DNA from: Abelmoschus esculentus
Lineage: Eukaryota; Streptophyta; Magnoliopsida; Malvales; Malvaceae
NCBI GenBank assembly: GCA_035048815.1
Contig: JAUCBN010000005.1
Location: forward strand, 13,976,517-14,040,516
Length of the DNA stretch: 64,000 bases
Direction: 5' to 3'
Positions 54,007-64,000 of this stretch are shown one piece after another. A program made the translations under genes and the position numbers. Each line of letters starts with the position of its first letter. The first letter of the stretch is position 1. A model generated the notes under the pieces. It searched no databases. It worked only from the letters and a program-made list of their open reading frames with translations, and had not been told where the DNA came from.

Positions 54007-56072
54007 CTCTTCGAGTGCATATCTGGTGAATGGTCCCTCTCTTTGAGCGTATACCGTGACGGACGACCCATCTCTTTGAGCGTATGTCGCAATGAATGAC
54101 CATCTCTTCGAGTGCATGTCATAATAAACGGTCTCTATCTTAGTGTGTAGACCGTGATGGACGATCCATCTCTTTAAGCATATGTCACGGTGAATAACCA
54201 TCTCTTCTAGCGTATGTCATAATGAACGGTCCCTCTCTTTGAGTGTATACCATGATGGACGACCCCTCTATTTGAACGTATGCCACGATGAACGCCCCCT
54301 CTCTTGAGTGCATATCATGGTGAACGGTCCTACTCTTTGAGCATATACCGTGATGGATGACCCCTCTCTTTGAGCTTATATCGTAAGGAATGACCCCACT
54401 CTTCGGGTGCATGTCATAATGAGCGATCCCTCTCTTTGAGCGTATATTATGATCGATGACACCTTTCTTTGAATGTGTGTCGCGATAAATGACTACTCTC
54501 TTCGAGTGCATGTCATAGTCAACGGACCCTTTCTTAGAGCGTGTACATGATGGAAAACCCGTCTCTTTGAGCATATGTCGCGTTGAATGACTCCTCTCTT
54601 CGAGCATATGTCATAATGAATAGTCACTCTTCTTGAGCGTATGCCGTGATGGACGACCACTCTCTTTAAGAGTATGTCGCGATGAATAACCCCTCTATTC
54701 TTGTGCCTGTCACGGTGAACGGTCCCTCTCTTTGAGCATATACCGTGATGGACGACCCCTCTCTTTGAGCATATGTCGCGATGAATGACCCATCTCTTTG
54801 AGTGCATGTCATAATGAACGGTCTCCGTCTTTGAGCGTATACCGTGATCGATGACCCCTCTTTAGTGTATGTTGTGATGAATGATGCCTCTCTTCAAGTG
54901 CATGTCATAATGAACGATCCCTTTCTTAGAGCGTGTACCATGATGGATGACCCCTCTCTCTGAGTGTATGTCGCGATGAATGACTCATCTCTTCGAGTGT
55001 ATGTCATAATGAATGGTCCCCCTCTTTGAGCGTATACGGTGATGGACGACCCCTCTCTTTGATCGTTTGTCGCGATGAATGATCCCACTCTTCGAGTGCA
55101 TGTCATGGTGAATGGTCCCTCTCTTTGAGCGTATACCGTGATGGACGACACCTCTCTTTGAGCGTATGTCGCGATATATGACCCCTCCCTTTGAGTGCAT
55201 GTCATAATTAATGGTCCCTTTCGTAGAGCGTATACCGTGATGGACAACCCCTCTCTTTGAGCGTATGTCGCGATATATGATCCCTCCCTTCGAGTGCATG
55301 ACATAATTAATGGTCCCTTTCTTAGAGCGTATACAGTGATGGACGACCCCTCTCATTGAGCGTATGCCGCGATGAATGACCCCTCTCTTCGAGTGTATGT
55401 AATAATGAATGGACCTTTTCTTAGAGATTATACCGTGATGGAAGACCCCTCTCATTGAGCGTATGTTGCGATCAAAGACTCCTCTCTTCGACTGCATGTC
55501 ATAGTGAACGGTCCCTTTCTTAGAGCATATACCGTGATGGACAAGCGCTCTCTTTGAGCGTATGTCCTGATGAATGACCCCTTTCTTCAAGCATATGTCA
55601 TAATGAACGGTCCCTCTCTTTGAGCGTATACCGTGATTGATGACCCCTCTCCTTGAGTGCTTGTCGCGATGAATAACCCCTCTCTTCGAGTGTATGTCAT
55701 GGTGAACGGTCCCTCTCTTTGAGCGTATACCGTGAGGGACGACACCTCTCTTTGAGCGTATGTCGCGATATTTGACCCCTCTCTTCGAGTGCAAGTCAAA
55801 ATTAATGGTCCCTTTCGTAGAGCGTATACCGTGATGGACAACCCCTCTCTTTGAGTGAATGTCGCGATAAATGACCCCTCTCTTCGCATGCATGTCATAG
55901 TGAATGGTCCCTTAGAGCGTATACCGTGATGGACCACCCCTCTCTTTAAGCGTATGTCGCGATGAATGACCCCTCTCTTCGAGTGCATGTCATAATGAAC
56001 GGTCCCTCCCTTTGAGCGTATACCGTGAGGGACGAACCCTCTCTTTGAGCGTATGTCGCGATGAATACGGGA
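54007..56072. repeat. Satellite S2 block
   Basis: About 21 trimers, starting with the right CTCTT target duplication. The part from about 54390 matches 25914-27131 in rare variants and order, with about 450 bp more. It ends at the same LTR-A breakpoint. It includes a 302-codon reverse-strand frame (54985-55893). Confidence 0.92.
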
Positions 56073-56437
56073 TAATGAATGCTAAGGAATACAGGAATAA
56101 GTTTGATGAAGACCTCAAGATTCAAATATACCCGTATCCAATCCAAAAATGTCGAACAAGTTGACTAATATTCCTCAAATTCTCTCCTTAACTGTTGTTT
56201 TTAATTCTTGTCTCTACTCTCCCTTAAATTGTGATAATGAAGGCTTTCATTGCATGTCTTCTCTTTCTTGGTTGCTGAAACTAACAACCTTAAAATGATG
56301 TAAAGACTCTCTTGAAAGCCTTAAAACCATTGCTGGAAATAACAACATTCAGTGGTGTAATTGCTCCATTGAATTGCATTGTAACCAATCAGCCTTGATG
56401 GGTCTTCAAGGGACTTTAATTGATGTAAATGCCTTGT
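56073..56437 (-). mobile_element. LTR-A fragment
   Basis: The left border is identical to that of the 27132 fragment (GATAATGAA(T/G)GCTAAGGAATAC). It is truncated on the right at ATGCCTTGTCAA. It carries GTTGTTTTTAATTCTTG as at 7740. No tail or promoter. Confidence 0.85.
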
Positions 56438-59400
56438 CAAGTCCCTATCTTTGAGCATATGTCGTGATGGATGACCCCTCTTTTTGAGCGTATGTTGCGA
56501 TGAATGACCCCTCTCCTCGAGTGCATGTCTTGGTGAACGGTCACCCTCGTTGAGCGTAGGTCGCGATGAATGACCTATCTCTTCGAGTGCATGTCATAAT
56601 GAACGATTCCTTTCTTAGAGTGTATACTGTGATGGATGATCCCTCTCTTTGAGCGTATACCGTGAGGGGCGACCCCTCTTTTTGAGCGTATGTCGAGATG
56701 AACAACCCCTTTCTTCGAGTGCATGTCATAATAAACGGTCCCTTTCTCAGAGTGTATACCGTGATGGAAGACCCCTCTCTTTGAGCGTATGTCGCGGTGA
56801 ATGATCCCTCTCTTCGAGCGAATGTCATAATGAACGGTCCCTCACTTTGTGCGTATGCCGTGATGGACGACCCCTCTTTTTGAGCGTATGTCACGATGAA
56901 TGACCCCTCTCTTTGAGTGCATGTCATAATGAACAGTCCCTTTCTCAGAGTGTATACTGTGATGGAAGACTCCTCTTTATGAGCGTATGTCGCGGAGAAT
57001 GACCCATCTCTTCGAGTGTATGTCATAATGAATGGTCATTCACTTTGTGCATATGCCGTAATGGATGACCCCTCTCTTTGAGCGTATGTCACGATGAATG
57101 ACCCCTCTCTTCGACTGCATGTCAAAAATGAACGGTCCCTCTATTTGAAAGTATACCATGATCGATGACCCATCTCTTTGAGCGTATGTCATGATAAATA
57201 ACACCTCTCTTCGAGTGCATGTCATAGTGAACAGTTCTTTTCTTAGAGCGTATACCGTGATGGTCAACCCCTCTCTTTGAGCGTATGTCGCGATGAATGA
57301 CTCCTCTCTTTGAGCGTATATCATAATGAGCAGTCCCTATCTTGGAGCGTATGTCGTGATGGATAACCCCTCTCTTTGAGCGTATGTCGCGACGAATGAC
57401 CCCTCTCTTCGAGTGCATGTCATGGTGAACGGTCCCCCTCGTTGAGAGTATACCGTTGTGGACGACCCCTCTCTTCGAGCATTGGTCGCGATGAATAACC
57501 TCTCCCTTCGAGTGTATGTCATAATGAACGGACCCTTTCTTTGAGCGTATACTCTGTTGGACGACCCCTCTCTTTGAGCATATATCGCAATGAATGACCC
57601 CTCTATTTGACCGTATCTCATAGTGAATAGTCCCGTTCTTGGAGTGTATACCGTGATGGACGAACACTCTCTTTGAGAGTATGTCACGATGAATGACTCT
57701 TATCTTTGAGTGCATGTCATTGTTAGCGGTCCCTTTCTTAAAGCGTATACCCTGATGGACGAGCGCTCTCTTTGAGCGTATGTCGTGATGAATGACCCCT
57801 CTCTTCGAGCATATGTCATAATGAATTATCCCTGTCTTTGAGCGTAAACCGTGATGGATAATCCCTCTCTTTGAGCATATGTCGCGATGAATGACCCCTC
57901 TCTTCGAGCATATGTTATAATCAACAGTCCCACTATATGAACGTATACCGTGATTGACGACCCATCTCTTTGAACATATCTCGTGGTGAATGATCCCTCT
58001 CTTCGAGTGTATGTCATAATGAACGGTCCCTCCCTTTGGGCGTATGCCGTGATGGACAACCACTCTCTTTGAGCGTATGTCGCGATGAATGACCCCTCTC
58101 TTTGAGTGCATGTCATAATGAACGGTCCCTTTCTTAGAGCGTATAGTGTGATGGACGACCCCTCTCTTCAAGCATATGTTGTGATGAATGACCCCTCTCT
58201 TTGAGCGTATGTCATAGTGAATATTATCGTTCTTTGAGCGTATGCCATGATGGACGACCCCTCTTTTTGAGTGTATGTCGCGGTGAATGACTCCTATCTT
58301 TGAGGGCATGTAATTTTGAATGGTCCCTTTCATAGAGCGTACACCGTGATGGACGAACCCTTTCTTTGAGCGCAAGTCTTGATGATTGACTCCTCTCTTC
58401 GAGCATATGTCTTGACAAATGACACCTCTCTTCGAGTGCATGTCATAGTGAACAGTCCCTTTCTTAGAGCGTACACCGTGATGGACAACCCCTCTCTTTG
58501 AGTGTATGTCGCAATGAATGACTCCTCTCTTCGAGCGTTTATTATAATGAACAGTCCCCGTCTTTGAGCATATGCCATGGTGGATGACACCTCTCTTTGA
58601 GCGTGTGTCGCGATGAATGACCCCTCTCTTCAGTGCATGTCACGGTGAACGGTCCCTCTCGTTAAGCGTTTACCGTGATGGATAACCCTTCTCTTTGAGC
58701 GTAGGTCACGATGAATGACCCCTCTCTTCGAGTGCATGTCGTAATGAACAGTCCCTTTCTTAGAGCGTAAAGTGTGATGGACGACCCCTCTCTTTGAGCA
58801 TATGTCGTGATGAATGATCCCTCTCTTTGAGCATATGTCATAGTGAATATTCCCGTTCTTTGAGCGTATGCCATGATGGACGACCCCTCTCTTTGAGGGT
58901 ATGTCGCAGTGAATGACTCCTATCTTTGAGTGTATGTCATTGTGAATGGTCACTTTCATAGAGCGTATACCAAGATGGACGTGCCCTTTCTTTGAGCGTA
59001 TGTCTTGATGATTGACCTCTTTCTTCGAGCATATGTCATAATGAATTTGTCCCGGTCTTTGAGCGTATATTGTGATGGACGTCTCCTCTCTTTGAGTGCA
59101 CTTCATAATGAACGGTCCCTCTCTTTGAGTGTTTATCGTGATCGATGACCCCTCTCTTTGAGCATATATTGCGATCAATGACCCTTCTTTTGAGTGCATG
59201 TAAGGGTGAACGGTTCCTCTCTTCGATCAAATACCATGATGGACGACCCTTCTCTTTGAGCGTATGTCGCGATGAATGATCCCTCTCTACAAGTGCATGT
59301 CATGATGAACGGGACCTTTCTTAGTGCATATACGTGATGGTTGACCCCACACTTTGAGCGTATGTCGAGGTGAATAACCCATCTCTTCGATCGTATGTCA

Positions 59401-61125
59401 TAATGAACGGTCCCTCTCTTTGAGCGTATACTGTGATGGACGATCCCTCTCTTTGAGCGTATGTCGCGATGAATGACCCCTATCTTTAAGCGCATGTCAT
59501 AATGAACGATCCCTCTCTTTAAGCATATACCGTGATGGAAGACCCTTCTCTTTGAGCGTATGTTCCGATGAGTTACCCCTATATTCGAATCCATATCATG
59601 GTGAACGGTCCCCCTCTTTGAGCGTATACCGTGATGGATGACCCCTCTCTTTGAGCGAATGTCACTATGAATAACCCCTCTCTTCTAGTTCATGTCATAA
59701 TGAACAATCCCTCTCTTTTAGCGTATACTGTGATCCATGACCCCTCTCTTTGACCATCTGTCACGATGAATGATGCCTCACTTCGAGTGCATGTCATAAT
59801 GTACGGTCCATTTCTTAGAGTGTATACCGTGATGGACGACTCCTCTCTTTGAGCGTATATCGCGGTGATTAACCCCTATCTTCAAGCGTATGTCGTAATG
59901 AACGATCCCTCTCTTTGAGTGTATGTCATGATGGTCTACCCCTCTCTTTGATCTTATGTCACGATGAATGACCCCTCTCTTCGAGTGCATGTCATGGTGA
60001 ACGATCCCTCTCTTTGAGCATATACCATGATGGACAACTCCTCTCTTTAAGCATATGTCACGATGAATTACCCCTCCCTTCGAGTGCATGTCATAATAAA
60101 CCGTCCCTTACTTCGAGCGTATACTGTGATAGACGACCATTCTCTTTGAGGGTATGTCGCGATGAATGACTCCTCTCTACGAGTGCATATCATAATGAAC
60201 GGACCCTTTCTTAGAGCGTATGTCGCGATGAATGACCCATCTCATCGAGCGTATGTCATAATGAACTGTCCTTCTCTTTGAGCATATACCGTGATGGATG
60301 ATCCCTCTCTTTGAGCGTATGTCACGACGAATGACCCCTCTTTCGAGTGCATGTCATAGTGAACGATCCTTCTATTTGAGTGTATATCGTGATGGATGAC
60401 CCCTCTCTTTGAGTGCATATCATAATGAATGGTCCCGACCTTTGGGCGTATATAGTAATAGATGACCCTTCTCTTTGTGTGTGAGTCACGATGAATGACC
60501 CCTCTCTTCAAGCGTATGTCACGCATATCATGGTGAATGTTCCCATTGTTTGAGCGTATATCGTGATGAACGACCCCTCTCTTTCAGCGTATGTCGCGAT
60601 GAATGACCCCTCTCTCGAGTGTATATCATAATGAACGGTCCCTCTCTTTGAGCGTATACCATGATCGATGATGCCTCTGTTTGAGAGTATATATCAATGA
60701 ATGACCCCTCCCTTCGAGTACATGTCATAATAAATTGTTCCTCTCTTTGAGCGTATACCATGATGGACGGCACCTCTCTTTGAGCGTTTGTCTCGATGAA
60801 CAACCCCTCCCTCTGAGGGCATGTCAAAAAGGAAAGGTCCCTCTCTTTGATTGTATACCGTGATGGACGACACCTCTCTTTGAGCGTATGTCGTGATGAA
60901 TGACCTCTCTCCTCGAGTTCATGTCATAGTGAATGGTCCTTTTCTTAGAGCATATACCGTGATGAACGACCACTCTCTTTGAGTTTATGCGCGATGAATC
61001 ACCCCTCTCTTCGAGTGCATGTCATACTAAACGGTCCCTCCCTTTGAGCATATACCGAGATCGACAACCCCTCTCTATGAGCTTATGTTGTGATAAATGA
61101 CACTTCTCTTCGAGTGCATGTAATG
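56438..61125. repeat. Satellite S2, longest continuous block
   Basis: About 47 trimers uninterrupted by other sequence. The left end (56440-57130) shares the rare variants of 8294-8783 and 28000-28600. Later parts show local duplications: 58115-58260 resembles 58740-58890, including the GTGAATATT-CCGTTCTTTGAGCG and GTGATTGAC variants. Reverse-strand frames reach 439 codons (57122-58441), with the other two reverse frames open alongside for long stretches. The right end joins LTR-C at GTGCATGTAATG. Confidence 0.95.
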
Positions 61126-62605
61126 GTAAGCTTTGATTGCCCGGACCTTAGAATGCAAGCAAGCCTTGTATCACACTTGTTTCCTTAACAAAAGAATGTT
61201 AAATGTTGTTGGAAATAAGATAGGGGTGATTTGGGAAGAGGTTATGGTGTGAGGGCATTGTTTAGATGATAAGGAAGTTGTCTTGGTGAAGAGAATGCAT
61301 GGGGGATGTTGATGGTTGATTAAGGAAGGAAATGGAGGTGTTTAACTGAAGTAAATGATATGGAAGGATATGTTAAGGGCTGGTGAAGAATGGTGGACGA
61401 AAATGGAAGGTGGATGGTGATTATGTGATGATGGAATGATAGTATTCAAAGGGGAAAAGGTTGAACTTATGTTATAGGAACATAAACCCAATCTAGTTGC
61501 AACTCTGAGGGTGGTAGATGCACTTAGACCTTTTGGAAATGTAATTCCTGAAATCTAAACTATAAGGGATGGAGGGTGGCACCACAAATCAAACAGATGA
61601 TTTGATAAGTTGATAAAATTTTTAAAAGAGCAAGAACGAGAGATTAACTCACGAAATAAATAATTTGATTCAAAGTTGTGTGTTCATATGCGAAAATGGC
61701 TACATATTTCTAAGAAATAAAAGGGTGTGGCCAAGGGACATTCCCCTTTGAAAAAGTGGCTGAATAGTGGCCTTGGTGTCTGTTCAATTGGTGGTGTCTT
61801 CCTCCTTAACCATTTGGGTTAAATGGTGTCTCCTTCCAAGAACTGTTATAACTTTTCAGTTCAAATTCCAAGATAAGAGATAGTGGAATAACTTTCATGA
61901 AGACATCGAAACCCAATTCTACTTGTATCTTACTCGAAATTGGAAAACAAGTTGACCATCATGAATCTAACCAATGAAGAGTGATATCTCTTTGTTTTGG
62001 CGCCCAAACATGTTTCCCTCCATGGTTGGTCGGTTGTGTCTCTTGGGGAGAGAACTTGTCCTTCCCTAGTTGAGTTGAAGGTTGTAGGGTGAGCTAAGAT
62101 GAGCTGGATGAACTAAGGTTGAGCTAGTTTGAGTGGAGCTAGCTAGTTGATTTATCTAGATGAAAGTTCACCATCTTTGAGTGATGATTTGAGCTGAACG
62201 GCTAACACCCTAGATGTGTGAACTGATCCTTAGGGACATAATACTCTCCTTAACCCATAAGAGTGTGTAGGAGCTGATCCGAATTGCATATGAAAGGAAA
62301 TTCGCCATTTGTCATTTTGAGCTCATTCTGAATTCGTGAGCTGGAACGAAGTTAGCTTCCACTTCATTGCGCTGCCTAGGAGTGTTTGGTACATTTTAGT
62401 GCTGATCGGAAGATGGTAAGCCCCTCAAACAATGATTCTTTGTTTTGAGCCCAAATGGTGCATTTGAGCTAAAACGGCGATGGCCAGTAGTCCCTTAAGT
62501 TGTGTTTAATATAACCTGCAAAGAAACAACTTAAACTAATAAGTATGATGATACTAAACATGTGTTGAATATTAATTACGCATAATATACGCTAAATAAA
62601 GCTGT
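61126..62605 (-). mobile_element. LTR-C copy, truncated at both ends
   Basis: Collinear with 8820-10320. The left end lacks the first ~35 bases of the plus-strand sequence (TGATATGCTCC is missing), and the right end stops at AATAAAGCTGTG, where S2 begins with ATGGACGACC. A gap near 61868 removes about 70 bases of the shared core. The TATA-like box is degraded. Confidence 0.85.
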
Positions 62606-64000
62606 GATGGACGACCCCACTCCTTGAGCATATGTTGTGAAGAATGACCCCTCTCTTCGACTGCATGTCATAATGAATGATCCCTTTCTTAGAGCGTATA
62701 CCGTGATGGACGACCCCTCTCTTTATGCATATGTCACGATGAATGACACCTTTCTTTGAGTGCAAGTCATTGTGAACGGTCCCTCTCTTAGAGCTATACC
62801 ATTATGGATGAGCACTCTCTATGAGCGTAATTCATGATGATTGACCCCTCTCTTCGAGGGTATGTTATAATGAATGATCCCTTTCTTAGAGCGTATACCG
62901 TGATAGACGAGCACTCTCTTTGAGCGTATGTTGTGATGAATGACCCCTCCGTTCAAGTGTATGTCATAGTGAACGGTCCCTTTCTTAGAGCGTATACCGT
63001 GCTGGACGACCCTTCTCTTCGATCTTATGTCGCGATGAATGACCCCTATCTTTGAGTACATGTCATGGTTAACGGTCTCTCTCTTTGAGCATATACCATG
63101 ATGGATGAGCCCTCTCTTTGAGCATATGTCACGATGAATGACCCCTCTCTTTGAGTGCTTGTCATAATGAATGGTTCCTTTATTAGAGCGTATACCGTGA
63201 TGGACGATCCCTCCCTTTGAGCGTATGTCACGATGAATGACCCATCTCTTCGAGTGCATGCCATTGTGAACGGTCCCTTTCATAGAGTGTATACCGTGAT
63301 GGACGACCCATCTCTTTGAGCATATATTGCGATGAATGACCCCTTTCTTTGAGTGCATGTCATGGTGAACGGTCTCTCTCTTTGAGCATATACCGTGATG
63401 GACGAGCCCTCTCTTTGAACATATGTCGTGATGAATGACCCCACTCTTTGAGCGTACGCCATGATGAACGACTTCTCTCTTTGAGCGTATGTCGCGATGA
63501 AAGACCCCTCTCTTCGAGTGCATGTCATGGTGAACGGTCCCTCTGCTTGAGCGCATACCGTGACGAGCGACCCCTCTCGTTGAGTGTATGCCGCTGTGAA
63601 TTACCCCTCTCTTTGAGTGTATGTCATAAATAACGCTCCCTTTCTTAGAGCGTATACTGTGATGGACTATCCCACGCTCTGAGCGTATGTCGCGGTGAAT
63701 GACCCCTGTCTTCAAGTATATGTCATAATGAACGGTCCCTCTCTTTGTGCGTATGCCGTGATATATGACCCCTCTCTTTGAGCGTATGTTGGTATGAATG
63801 ATCCTTATCTTCAAGTGCATGTCATAATGAATGATCCCTCTATACCATGATCGATGACCCCTCTCTTTGAGCGTATACCGTAATCGATGACCCCTCTCTT
63901 TGAGTGCATGTAATGGTGAACAATCCCTCTCTCTGAGCGTATACCATGATGGACGACCCCTCTCTTTGAGCTTATGTCGCGATGAATGGTCACTTTCTTC
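62606..64000. repeat. Satellite S2 block, running off the window
   Basis: About 14 trimers in the usual orientation, with a 333-codon reverse-strand frame (62819-63820). The array continues beyond the window end. Confidence 0.93.

Noticed and set aside
57122..58441. 439-codon reverse-strand frame as a protein-coding gene
   Set aside because: It is wholly S2 satellite with 33-codon periodicity, and the other two reverse frames are open too. It has no gene signals and no known domain.
54007..61125. CRISPR array
   Set aside because: The repeats are contiguous tandem units without unique spacers, in a plant genome.

Overview
This window is non-genic plant DNA, almost certainly from a dicot centromeric or pericentromeric region. 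It contains two tandem satellites, several families of Ty3/gypsy LTR retrotransposons (one Athila-like, several CRM-like chromovirus families), two LINE remnants of the plant L1 type, and one hAT-type MITE. No intact host gene, rRNA, tRNA or CRISPR array is visible. The plant assignment rests on the Athila-type gag/protease with a tRNA-Asp primer site, the CRM-type polyprotein whose end is encoded inside the LTR, and the LINE with a plant-style RNase H domain. I could not name the species.

Layout. 1-3528 is a ~170-bp satellite (S1) in an A-B-C trimeric higher-order repeat of about 511 bp. From 3529 to the end, the matrix is a second satellite (S2): a 33-bp unit arranged as a 99-bp trimer, always in the same orientation and totalling roughly 18 kb in pieces. 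Everything else interrupts S2: a hAT MITE with an 8-bp target duplication (5562-6517); LTR-A fragments (7716-8293, 27132-27987, 56073-56437); LTR-C copies (8784-10499, 30698-32372, 44191-45099, 61126-62605); an Athila-like element without reverse transcriptase (10819-18914) with a deleted gypsy element nested in its second ORF (14244-15455); an LTR-B copy (19340-22812) holding a solo LTR-A with 5-bp target duplication (19674-21470); a LINE 3' half (23895-25913); an LTR-B fragment (33072-34395) invaded by a CRM-like element (34396-41509); a 1.85-kb block present twice (41510-43364 and 47831-49690), each followed by a scrap of S1; a LINE 5' half (45100-46490 plus upstream sequence); a third LTR-B (49976-51380); and a young, internally deleted LTR-D element with target duplication CTCTT (51491-54006).

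Coding content. All recognisable proteins belong to mobile elements, and nearly all are broken. The CRM-like gag is long and almost intact, but pol has stops, a frameshift and two deletions, one of which removes the first catalytic aspartate of integrase. Long reverse-strand reading frames of 200-439 codons in S2 are a by-product of a repeat length divisible by three, and all three reverse frames are open.

The most notable points are the three-part higher-order structure of both satellites, with hybrid monomers in S1; the open frames of S2; a satellite-plus-LTR super-repeat seen near 8, 28 and 57 kb; an Athila derivative with a TATA-like box between its two coding regions and two polypurine-tract modules; and a core sequence shared by otherwise different LTR families.
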